Origin: Dyella sp. C11
Lineage (GTDB): Bacteria; Pseudomonadota; Gammaproteobacteria; Xanthomonadales; Rhodanobacteraceae
DNA: 64,000 nucleotides
Reading direction: 5' to 3'
Assembly: GCF_003121485.1 (NCBI RefSeq)
Contig: NZ_QAVX01000012.1
Coordinates: forward strand, 62,001-126,000
Below are positions 1 through 7,263 of the stretch, one piece after another. Both the position numbers and the translations under genes were made by a program. Numbering within the stretch: position 1 is the stretch's first letter; every line of letters begins with the position of its first letter. The notes below the pieces were generated by a model, which ran no database searches, was not told the origin of the DNA, and was given only the letters and a program-made list of their open reading frames with translations.

Positions 1-222
1 AATTTCCCCCTGCGGGTCAATCATGGGCCGGGAAAGCACGAAGAAGTACGCGATGCCCGCCAGCTGGCAACGCAATGGAAGCGGCTTTTCACGCCGGCCT
101 ACGTGACACGCATAGCCGACGCCTCGCCCCACAGCATGGCCATGGTGCAGGGCTACGCCATGTTGGGCGATGGGTTGGTGTTCTTCAGCGACAAAGGTGC
201 CGAGGTGCTCAACGTACCCTGA
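1..222 (+). CDS. C-terminal end of an unrecognised protein (partial)
   Basis: Frame 1 is open from the first base and ends in TGA at 220-222, giving 73 residues; the start lies outside the window. The visible part carries LFTPAYVTRIADASP, then GYAMLGDGLVFFSDKGAEVL, ending NVP. This resembles the small beta-rich C-terminal ends of exported proteins of unknown function, but I do not recognise the family. It faces the response regulator at 269-910 tail to tail. No catalytic motif is visible, so no function is proposed. Confidence 0.5.
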   Translation, partial: NFPLRVNHGPGKHEEVRDARQLATQWKRLFTPAYVTRIADASPHSMAMVQGYAMLGDGLVFFSDKGAEVLNVP

Positions 223-268
223 GGGAAGGAATCATCAGGCGTGCCAGGGGAGCAGGCGCCGCCGTCGC

Positions 269-910
269 TCAAGCCAGTATGCCGTGCTCGCGCGCGTAGG
301 CGTACACGTCCAGGTCGTTCTTCAGTCCCAGCTTGTTCATGGCATCCATTTTCTGGCGGCGGACGGTTTTCACGCTGCGGTTGAGCTGCCCGGCGATCTC
401 GGTGACGGTGAACCCCGAGGCATACAGGCGAAGCACCTCCGCCTCTCGCTTGGACAGCGCGGGATGGTTGTCCCCGTCGCTGCCTGCACCGCCGTCGTCG
501 AGAACACGGGAGATGCCGGAGCTGAGAAACGTGCGTCCGTGCGACACGGCCTGCACGGCAAGCGTCAGTTCGGAAAGCGCATCGGTCTTGCTGACCAGTC
601 CTCGCGCGCCGGCTTTCTGAATGGCCTTCAGCACGCCACCGTTGTTCACCATGGTGAGTACGATGAAAGACAGCTTGGGCTGGCGCCGACGGATCAGGCC
701 AAGCATCTGCAAGCCATCGGCAACCTGGCCGCCTGGCATGCTGAAGTCGGTAATCAACAAATCAGCAGGATGCTTGTCGATGGCATTCAACAGATCCACG
801 GGTGAGCCGACATCCGCGATGACCTTGGACGCTGTACTGCTTTCCAGCAGCGCACGCACGCCGCTGCGGAAGATGGGGTGATCATCAGCAAGAATGATGC
901 GAAGCGTCAC
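269..910 (-). CDS. RcsB-like two-component response regulator (LuxR-type output)
   Basis: 213 residues: an N-terminal receiver domain followed by a LuxR/FixJ-type helix-turn-helix. The receiver shows acidic residues in ILADDHP (about 9-10), the probable phospho-acceptor D55 in LLITDFSMPGG and the conserved Lys in GLVSKTD. The output domain has LSKREAEVLRLYASGFTVTEIA and RSVKTVRRQK. ITDFSMPG, LTM-NN and LNRSVKTV closely match the enterobacterial RcsB pattern, so it is placed in the RcsB-like group of capsule, envelope-stress and motility regulators. No cognate kinase or phosphotransfer protein is visible here. An inverted repeat 28 bases upstream may be an operator. Confidence 0.85.
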   Translation of the reverse strand: MTLRIILADDHPIFRSGVRALLESSTASKVIADVGSPVDLLNAIDKHPADLLITDFSMPGGQVADGLQMLGLIRRRQPKLSFIVLTMVNNGGVLKAIQKAGARGLVSKTDALSELTLAVQAVSHGRTFLSSGISRVLDDGGAGSDGDNHPALSKREAEVLRLYASGFTVTEIAGQLNRSVKTVRRQKMDAMNKLGLKNDLDVYAYAREHGILA

Positions 911-1438
911 AAAGTTTCCGTCCTGAATGTTCGTGTGGCTAACTAGGTTAGCGACTCACTCGGTAGACGCTTGCAGGACAATTCTTACGGAGCGTTCGCA
1001 GTCTTCAGGCAACGCTAAGCATCGCTGTCGCGCTGCAGGGAAAGCGGTAGGACTTTGCTTCTTTGCTGTCAGGATGAAAGGCGTTTTCTGCGCCAAAAAC
1101 ATCGACATTTCAGACGGCTCTTGTTGCTATTTTACGTCTAGTGATGGCGTGCCTGTCTTGCGCAAATTTACTTAACCCATCACGGATGCCATGGCCCGGC
1201 ACTCGCTGGTTCACGGGCTTTCGACAATTTCTCGGCTCTAATCAAAACAGGAAGGCATTTGCGCTGTAGGCGGCGGGGGTTTTGGTGCGACCCAGGCCTG
1301 AAGGAAGGATTCCCGGTCAGCGCATCCGAAACGTTTTGGGGCTAGCCATCGTGACCCCCGCGTATTGCGCGGCGGCTTTTGGCGCGTGTGTTTTCCGCAA
1401 CCTATGGCACCCATCGGCGTTCGAACAGGAGTGTTCAC
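911..1438. other. Intergenic region between divergent regulator and porin genes
   Basis: About 530 bases without a convincing gene. It must hold the divergent promoters of the response regulator (minus) and the porin (plus). The middle part is noticeably more AT-rich than the flanks. Apart from the inverted repeat at 938-952 I see no clear operator, RNA gene or transposon remnant. Confidence 0.4.
938..952. promoter_or_regulatory. 15-bp inverted repeat upstream of the response regulator
   Basis: GCTAAC-TAG-GTTAGC: six-base perfect arms around a three-base centre, 28 bases before the ATG of the minus-strand regulator. Position and size fit a dimer-binding operator, possibly autoregulatory. No protein can be assigned from sequence alone. 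Confidence 0.35.
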
Positions 1439-2941
1439 ATGCGGCTATGGCTTTGCCCCCGGATACCGCGTGCGCACCAGGTGCGCATACTTCGTTCCGT
1501 ACTGATAAGCAGCTGTGCGCTGGCACTTGCACCGCAAGCCTTCGCGCAGTCGAACGACGATCTGAAAGCGCAGATTTCGCAGATGCGCCAGCAGATGGAT
1601 GCGCAACAGCAAGTGATGCAACAGATGCAGCAACGCCTTCAGCAACTGGAGGCGAAGGAAGCAGCGCAGGAGAAATCGGCGCCGGCTGCCACCGCCGCCA
1701 CAACGGCCCCCGTGACACAGCCCGTTTCCTCGACGCCCATCGTGTCGTCGGCGACGGCACCGGAGCCTTCCAGGCCTGCGCCTTACCGTCCCCCTTCGGC
1801 GCCAGCGGGCGTTGCCGAGCCGTTGCCCGAGGGCTTCGTGCGACTGGGTGATACCGGCAACCTGTTGAAGCTGGATCTGGTGGCGCAGCTGGATACCATG
1901 ATCGACAACAAATACATGGGTTCGGCCGACCTGTTCGTTCCCTCGTCGATTCCCGTCAAGGGCCAGCCGTTCTATGACAGCGGATGGCGCACCAACCTGA
2001 GTGCGCGGCAAAGCATCTTCCGCATGGATTTCCGTCGCGATACCGACTACGGCACGCTGAAGGTGGTCTACAAGAACAACTTCTTCGGCAGCGGCTCCGG
2101 CGACATGCCGTACAACCTCCAGTTCTTCTACGGCGAACTGGACAACGAGCACTACACACTGCTCGCCGGCTACAACATTTCTGCGTTCACCGATATCGAC
2201 GTGTTCCCCAACACGCTCGACTACGAAGGCCCGAACTCCTTCAACTTCAAGTACGGCCCGCAGATCCGCTTCTCTCCCGTGCTGTGGAAGACGGGCGACG
2301 GCACGCTCACCTTGCCTTTGTCGATGGAAAAGCCGAACGCCGACATCACTGCCATCGGCAACTACACGCCGTATTCGCGCCTGGCGGATTTCACCGCCGG
2401 GCTTCGGTATGAAACGCCCGACTGGCATATCCAGTGGTCCAACCTGTTCCGCGACCTGGGCATGCAGGATTCCGAAACCGGCAACGCGCAGCGCACCACG
2501 GCGTTCGCCACCCAGCTCACCGGCAGCACCAAGGTATTCGAGCGCGACAGCGCGCAAGGCTGGTTCAGCAGCGGCCACGGCTACGCGAATTTCCTGCAGG
2601 ACATCTCGGGCCTTGGCCTCGATGCGGCCTTCACCAGCGCCGGCGTGCTGCGCGCCATTCGCGCGCGCGGTTGGGGCGTGGGCTATACGCACGGCTGGAC
2701 CGATGACCTGAGTTCCAGCGCCTCCTACGGCTATCTGCGCATCAGTCCGTCGGCCGACATGCAAATCGATCGCGACCTGCCCAAGAGCACCAAGTTTGCC
2801 TCGCTCAACCTTGCGTGGCAGTTCAGTCAACGCGCCATGCTCGGCATTGAATACCTGTGGGGCCAGAACATTTCGCTGGTGGATCTGCGAGGGCAGGGGC
2901 AGCGCGTGCAAACCACCTTGCGCTATGACCTCAATCCCTGA
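1439..2941 (+). CDS. DcaP-like trimeric outer membrane porin
   Basis: 500 residues. An upstream in-frame ATG at 1379 exists, but ATG 1439 has AGGAG seven bases upstream and gives a proper Sec signal peptide ending ALAPQAFAQ. The mature protein starts with a Gln-rich coiled coil (DLKAQISQMRQQMDAQQQ and following), then a Pro/Ala-rich linker, then alternating aromatic beta strands typical of a porin barrel. Coiled coil plus barrel is the DcaP architecture; DcaP porins take up dicarboxylates and other small anionic solutes. It is followed closely by an APC-family permease, so the two may serve uptake of one substrate, but that pairing is inferred from position only. Confidence 0.8.
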   Translation: MRLWLCPRIPRAHQVRILRSVLISSCALALAPQAFAQSNDDLKAQISQMRQQMDAQQQVMQQMQQRLQQLEAKEAAQEKSAPAATAATTAPVTQPVSSTPIVSSATAPEPSRPAPYRPPSAPAGVAEPLPEGFVRLGDTGNLLKLDLVAQLDTMIDNKYMGSADLFVPSSIPVKGQPFYDSGWRTNLSARQSIFRMDFRRDTDYGTLKVVYKNNFFGSGSGDMPYNLQFFYGELDNEHYTLLAGYNISAFTDIDVFPNTLDYEGPNSFNFKYGPQIRFSPVLWKTGDGTLTLPLSMEKPNADITAIGNYTPYSRLADFTAGLRYETPDWHIQWSNLFRDLGMQDSETGNAQRTTAFATQLTGSTKVFERDSAQGWFSSGHGYANFLQDISGLGLDAAFTSAGVLRAIRARGWGVGYTHGWTDDLSSSASYGYLRISPSADMQIDRDLPKSTKFASLNLAWQFSQRAMLGIEYLWGQNISLVDLRGQGQRVQTTLRYDLNP

Positions 2942-3005
2942 CGTGCGCCGCGCATGAACTCTCCGACCGCCCCGCGTGGTCCACGACATCCACGCGGGAG
3001 GTGAC

Positions 3006-4346
3006 ATGTCAGCGCAACCGGTGAAGAAGATGGGCCTGCTCGCCGCCTCGTCCCTGGTGGTGGCGAACATGGTGGGCACCGGCTTGTTCCTGCTGCCTTC
3101 GAGCATGGCTGGCGTGGGCAGCATTTCCATCCTCGGCTGGATTGCCGCCGCCATCGGCGCCAGTGCGCTGGGCCTGGTGTTTGCCCACCTTGGCATGGTC
3201 GAGCCGCAGGCGGGTGGACCATACGCGTACGCGCGCGATCACCTTGGGCCGTTTGCCGCCTTCCAGACCAACTTTCTTTACTGGGGCGCCAACGTCATCG
3301 GCCACGTGGCCAGTGCGGTATCGGGTACGGGTTATCTCGCCGTGTTCCTGCCCGTGCTGAAAAGCCCGTGGTTCGCCAATGTGTGCACGGCCGCGATCAT
3401 CTGGCTTTTCATCTGGCTCAATACGCGCGGCGCGAACGTGGTTGGCCCCTTCACCACGGTGAGCACCATTGCCGGCATCCTGCCCATTGCTTTCGTCGGC
3501 ATTCTTGGCTGGTTCTGGTTTCGCAGCGATGTGTTCCAGGCCGGCTGGAATCCGGAGGCATTGTCGGTGCCCACGGCCATCAATCGAAGCGCATCCATCG
3601 CGCTGTGGGCCTTCCTGGGCGTGGAAAGTGCGGCGGTGTCGGCAGGCGTCATCGACAATCCCAAGCGTAACGTGCCGCTCGCCACGGTGATTGGACTGAT
3701 CGTCTCCACGGTGATCTACATCGCCTGCTGTACGGTGATGATGGGCTTGTTGCCCAACGCGGAGTTGCGTGTTTCCGGCGCGCCCTTTGCCGATGCGGCA
3801 CGCGTGATGCTGGGTAACTGGGCCGCTGTGGCGATTTCGCTGGCGGCTATCTTGAAAGCAGCAGGTGCGCTGGTGGGCTGGATACTCATCGTCGCGCAGT
3901 CGTCCCAGGCCGCGGCGCAGGACGGCATGTTCGCCACCAGCTTCGCCGTCACCAATGAACACGGCATGCCGGTACGCAACCTGGTGATCACCGGCGTGCT
4001 GATGACGCTGATGCTTGTGTTCACCACGTCGCCGGACATCGCCACGCAATTCGCCACCATCACCAACGCCACCGTGGTGCTGATGGCGTTGCCGTATATC
4101 TATTCCGTGGTGGCCATGTGGCGGCTCAACCGCACACTGGAACTTACGCCGGCGATGCGTCGGTTCCTTATCGTGGTTGGCCTGCTGGCGTGTGTGTATT
4201 GCGTCGGCGTGGTGCTGGGGCAATCCGCCGAGCTCAACCGGAAGGCGCTCGTGGTGCTGCTGATTTCCACGCCCCTGTTCGCGCTGGTGAGGTTGCCGGG
4301 TTTTGCGGGAAAGGCGGGGCGTCCGCGTGGTCCGTCGGATACCTGA
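3006..4346 (+). CDS. APC-family amino acid permease or antiporter
   Basis: 446 residues from ATG 3006, which has a strong GGAGGTGA ribosome site; the in-frame start at 2976 has none. About 12 hydrophobic segments are visible, with the APC substrate-loop signature VVANMVGTGLFLLPSS in helix 1 and a helix 6 segment ALWAFLGVESAAV. This places it with the basic amino acid/polyamine antiporters such as AdiC, PotE and CadB. There is no decarboxylase next to it, so a link to acid resistance is not supported and the substrate is open. It lies 64 bases after the porin gene, probably in the same transcript. Confidence 0.85.
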   Translation: MSAQPVKKMGLLAASSLVVANMVGTGLFLLPSSMAGVGSISILGWIAAAIGASALGLVFAHLGMVEPQAGGPYAYARDHLGPFAAFQTNFLYWGANVIGHVASAVSGTGYLAVFLPVLKSPWFANVCTAAIIWLFIWLNTRGANVVGPFTTVSTIAGILPIAFVGILGWFWFRSDVFQAGWNPEALSVPTAINRSASIALWAFLGVESAAVSAGVIDNPKRNVPLATVIGLIVSTVIYIACCTVMMGLLPNAELRVSGAPFADAARVMLGNWAAVAISLAAILKAAGALVGWILIVAQSSQAAAQDGMFATSFAVTNEHGMPVRNLVITGVLMTLMLVFTTSPDIATQFATITNATVVLMALPYIYSVVAMWRLNRTLELTPAMRRFLIVVGLLACVYCVGVVLGQSAELNRKALVVLLISTPLFALVRLPGFAGKAGRPRGPSDT

Positions 4347-4520
4347 ATTCACCCCGTTAACGCCCGCGAGTGCCGCGGGATGCTTCCGGTTTGGGTGCTG
4401 CGCTGGCAAGCGCAGGTCACCGCTGCCTGAATCAGCGGGCTGCCGGCGCCTTCACATGGCCCGGGCTCATAATTCCGGCGCGGTGCAGTGGCCGCACGAG
4501 AGGAAAACGAAGGGCTGACC

Positions 4521-5036
4521 ATGGCGCGGACCCTGCTGGCCTTGCTGGTACCCGAAGCCGAGCCCATTGTCGGCAGCTTCCGCGATCAGTACGACCCTTC
4601 CGCGCGTCGCGGCCTGGGCGCCCACATCACCCTCATCTATCCCTTCATCGACAGCGAGCTGCTTACGCAAGGCGTGCTACAGCGAGTGCGCGACACCGTG
4701 GCCGATCTTCCGGCCCCCATGTTCCGCCTCGCCAGCGTGGACACGTTCCCCTCCGTTGTCTGGCTCGCGCCCGAACCGGCCAAACCCATCGTGCAGATCG
4801 CGAATGCCCTGGAGCGCGCCTTTCCCGATCATCCCAAAGGCGGCGGTGCCTTTCCCGACTACGTACCGCATCTATCCGTGGCGCGTCAGTTGAAAGACAA
4901 GGCGGCGGTGATCAACGAACTGCAAGCGCGCCTGGCCGCTCACGGCCCCATCTACGGCTGGTGCGAATCGATGGCGTTGCTGGTCAGTGACAACCGGCGG
5001 TGGCGGCAGATGGCGGAATATCCGTTTCTGCATTGA
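4521..5036 (+). CDS. 2'-5' RNA ligase-family 2H phosphoesterase
   Basis: 171 residues with the two 2H-superfamily motifs: HITL near residue 32 and HLSV near 118, which form the paired His-x-Thr/Ser active site. The family cleaves or forms 2'-5' linkages and cyclic phosphates in RNA or small nucleotides; the substrate of this member is unknown. ATG 4521 is preferred over an in-frame GTG at 4488, because it starts the conserved MARTLLALLVPE strand and has an AAGGG site upstream. It is a monocistronic gene with no informative partner. Confidence 0.8.
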   Translation: MARTLLALLVPEAEPIVGSFRDQYDPSARRGLGAHITLIYPFIDSELLTQGVLQRVRDTVADLPAPMFRLASVDTFPSVVWLAPEPAKPIVQIANALERAFPDHPKGGGAFPDYVPHLSVARQLKDKAAVINELQARLAAHGPIYGWCESMALLVSDNRRWRQMAEYPFLH

Positions 5037-5231
5037 TGCAGGCGAAAGGGGCGGGCACATCGTGTGGTCGCCGCCGAATGCGTGACTTGGGAAACCATTG
5101 TTGAGTGCGCGTTGTTGAAGCGTGGGCATGTGCGCGTTTCATTCGCGTACGTTAAATGCCGCGCTGCCAGGTGTGGCGTGCCGGATCACGTCCGTCACGC
5201 CACAGGGGCGATCAACAGGCGCGCGATGCGC

Positions 5232-5528
5232 TCACGTCGGCGAGTGGCCGACCATTCCCGGTTTGCACGGCATGGCTCGCGCGGCGTGCGCGGGGCCGTA
5301 ATGACGGCGTGTGCCCGCGAGTCGCCGCCCGTCCCTGTGCGCGATTCGCGTCATCGCGCGCAGAGTCACACCTCGGTCCCGGTGGGCGAGGTGGTTGTCA
5401 CCTAGGCGGTTCGTAAGCACGGTGCACGCAACGCTGCGCGTGGGCTGCGCCGTGTAGGGAATTGTCGTGAGATGGCCGTCTAGTGCAAAAGACGGGCGTG
5501 CATGTGCCTTATGATCCGGCGTAGCCAT
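5232..5528 (-). CDS. Possible small basic protein behind a hairpin leader
   Basis: 98 residues starting MATPDHKAHARPSFALDG. Evidence for translation is the excellent ribosome site AGGAGT five bases before ATG 5528. The composition (rich in Arg, His, Ala and Thr) and lack of any recognisable domain argue against a typical protein, and the 3' half may be chance open frame. A 14-bp hairpin (5558-5591) sits directly upstream of the ribosome site. It could be a short regulated gene or a leader peptide whose true end is earlier. Confidence 0.3.
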   Translation of the reverse strand: MATPDHKAHARPSFALDGHLTTIPYTAQPTRSVACTVLTNRLGDNHLAHRDRGVTLRAMTRIAHRDGRRLAGTRRHYGPAHAARAMPCKPGMVGHSPT

Positions 5529-5557
5529 GATCAACTCCTGTGAAGTTGGTTTGGTCA

Positions 5558-5591
5558 GCGGGTTGCAGGTGGTCGTACACCTGCAGCCCGC
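5558..5591 (-). promoter_or_regulatory. 14-bp hairpin in the 5' leader of the small ORF at 5232-5528
   Basis: Stem arms 5558-5571 and 5578-5591 pair over 14 positions with one G-U wobble around a six-base loop. On the minus strand the hairpin precedes the AGGAGT at 5534-5539. There is no T-run, so it is not a simple terminator; it could be an RNA protector, thermosensor or protein-binding stem. Confidence 0.45.
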
Positions 5592-5888
5592 GCTACTCAC
5601 GACACTACTGCCGTGGCCACCCGCAAAACCCCGTCCGAAGACACCCGCGAGCAGCCTGCACAAACTAGCAAGGTTGGCCAAGCATTGCGGGTGCCGTTTG
5701 TAGGCGCTGCGCTGCGATGGTGCGTCAGGGTTTGTCGTTCAACTCAGTCGGCACGTGAGTTTCATTGCGCAGCGAATCTCGGCTGGCTCCATGCCCACGT
5801 GATTGCAAACAGTGGTCGTATCCATCGCTCTGGACGCACGGCGGGTGAATGCAGGCGGGCGAATCTCCGTGCACCCGGGTGCGGCGAT
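5592..5888. other. Gene-poor stretch left of the membrane protein
   Basis: About 300 bases in which I see no reading frame with a ribosome site or protein-like composition. No repeat, tRNA or terminator was recognised. Confidence 0.35.
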
Positions 5889-6197
5889 TCAGACGCCACC
5901 ACCGCCATAGAAAAACCATCCAAGCAGTACAAGGATCTGCACACCGGAGGCGAGCACGATCAAGGCGGTGGGAAGCCGCTTGGACAGCAGAACAAGAAGT
6001 CCGCTGCCCAGCGTCATAGCCACAGGCACCACGACATAAAACTTCATCTGCCCAGAATCGGGATAACCCGGTACGTGCTGCGAGACCACCGAGCCATACA
6101 AAACGAGCCCCAAAAGAGAGCAGAGCAGCCAAATGATCGCCATGCACGCGCTGAGAATTTGTGAGCTCGTCACAGGGGCACTGCGCACCGTTCGCAT
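5889..6197 (-). CDS. Small membrane protein with three predicted transmembrane segments
   Basis: 102 residues from ATG 6197; a TTG two codons further upstream is also possible. Hydrophobic segments are at roughly residues 15-38 (ILSACMAIIWLLCSLLGLVL), 52-70 (FYVVVPVAMTLGSGLLVLL) and 76-98, ending in a Gly-rich tail. No family is recognised. The gene lies just outside the proposed left attachment site of the integrative element, whose core sequence is in its 5' leader, so insertion may have replaced its original promoter. Confidence 0.6.
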   Translation of the reverse strand: MRTVRSAPVTSSQILSACMAIIWLLCSLLGLVLYGSVVSQHVPGYPDSGQMKFYVVVPVAMTLGSGLLVLLSKRLPTALIVLASGVQILVLLGWFFYGGGGV

Positions 6198-6212
6198 TGT
6201 CAAAACCCTGCA

Positions 6213-6228
6213 GGTGATAGGTCGCGAA
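6213..6228. other. Proposed left attachment site (degenerate tRNA-Leu 3' copy)
   Basis: GGTGATAGGTCGCGAA matches the tRNA-Leu 3' segment at 14329-14344 (GGTGATAGGACTCGAA) at 14 of 16 positions and in the same orientation. It lies about 40-60 bases outside a pair of TACCCCC repeats, as expected for an integrase core site flanked by arm sites. The match is short and imperfect, so this is a proposal. Confidence 0.45.
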
Positions 6229-6269
6229 AAGGCTTATTTGGTGCGGATCGCAAGGACATCCTGTCGAAA

Positions 6270-6288
6270 TACCCCCAAATCTACCCCC
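6270..6288 (+). repeat. TACCCCC repeat pair, probable integrase arm-type sites (left end)
   Basis: TACCCCC at 6270-6276 and 6282-6288, start-to-start spacing 12 bases. The same heptamer with the same 12-base spacing occurs beside the integrase gene at 14178-14196. Reiterated heptamers of this kind next to P4-type integrases usually are arm-binding sites. Confidence 0.5.
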
Positions 6289-6416
6289 GGTACCTCGTTC
6301 CTTGACGAGCCCAGCAAGTGTCAGGCGGGGATGAGTCAGTGTCCTCAGAAGCCATTTCCGCCATACGTGACATCGGTAGCAGATGAATCGCCTATCGGAT
6401 GGCCCATCAACCCCAA

Positions 6417-6653
6417 TCAAGTAGTCCCGAGAACACTTGGGTTGCAGACGATGATCTCCACCTGCTCCTGCTCAGCACCCACATAGTCCAAGTAATGCAC
6501 ATGATCGAAGTGGTCTTCTTTGCGCATCGCGTCAGCTTGGGCGATAAGAAAGTCTGCGATTGAGCGTAGCTCATCCGGTGACGCGACGATGCTGACTTCT
6601 CTCATTTCGTTCAGAACTTCTGCGTGCTCAATCGTTCGTCCATAGATCTTCAT
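6417..6653 (-). CDS. Small conserved-looking protein, second gene of a two-gene unit
   Basis: 78 residues: MKIYGRTIEHAEVLNEMREV, then SPDELRSIADFLIAQADAMR and a C-terminal strand VEIIVCNPSV. A short beta-helix-beta layout with DHFDHVHYLDY recalls small immunity or antitoxin-like proteins found next to mobile elements, but I cannot name the family. Its ATG overlaps the stop of the 6650-6910 gene (ATGA), so the two are translationally coupled. No toxin motif is visible in the partner. Confidence 0.65.
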   Translation of the reverse strand: MKIYGRTIEHAEVLNEMREVSIVASPDELRSIADFLIAQADAMRKEDHFDHVHYLDYVGAEQEQVEIIVCNPSVLGTT

Positions 6654-6910
6654 AAGTCCCCAAAAAAGGTGGCTCGGGCTTGCTCCGCAACGAGGTCGCA
6701 GTCATTCCCCCAAGTATCAGCCATGTATTGCCCGAGCTCGGCGAGCTCACCGTTCCGTGGGCCTTTCTCCCTCAGGGTGCCGAACAAAGCGCCGAGTTGC
6801 GTGAATATTCGCGAGGTGGTGTCGATCCATCCCTCAAGGTTCCGCAGCTCCAGCAGGGCGCGCTCATTGATGGACGAACCGGCGGTGCTAATTGCGTTTT
6901 GTGTCGTCAT
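6650..6910 (-). CDS. Small mobile-element protein, first gene of a two-gene unit
   Basis: 86 residues from ATG 6910, which has a GGGGAG ribosome site; longer in-frame extensions run back through structured leader RNA and are unlikely to be translated. It reads MTTQNAISTAGSSINERALL, then LEGWIDTTSRIFTQLGALFG and a helical C-terminus ending EQARATFFGDL. The style (Thr/Asn start, one or two amphipathic helices) is like short accessory proteins of Xanthomonadales prophages. It is coupled to the 6417-6653 gene. Its 5' leader contains four consecutive stable hairpins, suggesting RNA-level control. Confidence 0.6.
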   Translation of the reverse strand: MTTQNAISTAGSSINERALLELRNLEGWIDTTSRIFTQLGALFGTLREKGPRNGELAELGQYMADTWGNDCDLVAEQARATFFGDL

Positions 6911-6939
6911 GGTCAATCTCCCCATTCCTGTTGGACGGG

Positions 6940-7048
6940 CCACCCATCGTTGCGATAAGGGTGGCGGACGTGCAGGGTTGGCGAACCGGTGACATAGGAA
7001 ACCGGCCAGCCCGAAGGCTGCCCCGCACGCCCGCCATAGAAAGCGGGC
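6940..7048 (-). promoter_or_regulatory. Structured 5' leader with four hairpins
   Basis: Read on the minus strand toward ATG 6910. Stem 7029-7034/7043-7048 is GCCCGC pairing with GCGGGC. Stem 7007-7011/7016-7020 is CAGCC-TTCG-GGCTG with a stable tetraloop. Stem 6986-6990/7001-7005 is CCGGT/ACCGG. Stem 6940-6949/6953-6964 is ten pairs with a two-base bulge (CCACCC/GGGTGG plus ATCG/CGAT). Four stems in about 110 bases directly before a translated gene indicate a cis-acting RNA or structured untranslated region. The ligand or partner is unknown. Confidence 0.45.
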
Positions 7049-7066
7049 ATGCCGTGCAACGGGCAC

Positions 7067-7190
7067 AAAAAAAGCGCCATGGGCGCCGTTGCGCCTATAT
7101 CAATTCAGGTCGCCAAACCTGGTCGCCGAATTGGCGGCGACGGCAGCACCATGCGCCTAGGATGCCCACAAGTCAATAGTCTTGCTGGGC
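7067..7190 (-). ncRNA. Candidate small RNA ending in an intrinsic terminator
   Basis: On the minus strand a perfect GTCGCCG/CGGCGAC stem (7122-7128/7135-7141, six-base loop) and a CAGGT/ACCTG stem (7106-7110/7117-7121) are followed by GCGCC-CAT-GGCGC and seven T residues (7067-7086), a textbook terminator. No credible reading frame lies between this terminator and the divergent TIR gene at 7264, so the terminator most simply ends a short noncoding RNA. The 5' end is a guess. It could instead be a leader terminator controlling the 6650-6910 gene. Confidence 0.35.
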
Positions 7191-7263
7191 GATATCGTAG
7201 GTTCCGACGCATCGACATCATTGCTGATGGATATGGTCGGCTGACAACTCATGGAGAGCATTT

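Noticed and set aside
1445-3196. 583-codon open frame on the minus strand opposite the porin
   Set aside because: The porin has a ribosome site, signal peptide and barrel pattern; the antisense frame lacks these.
3006-4346. Assignment of the permease as AdiC-type acid-resistance antiporter
   Set aside because: It belongs to the same superfamily, but no amino acid decarboxylase gene is nearby and substrate-specific residues cannot be judged by eye.
5613-6164. 183-codon plus-strand frame
   Set aside because: It has no ribosome site or domain and overlaps the more plausible minus-strand membrane protein at 5889-6197.
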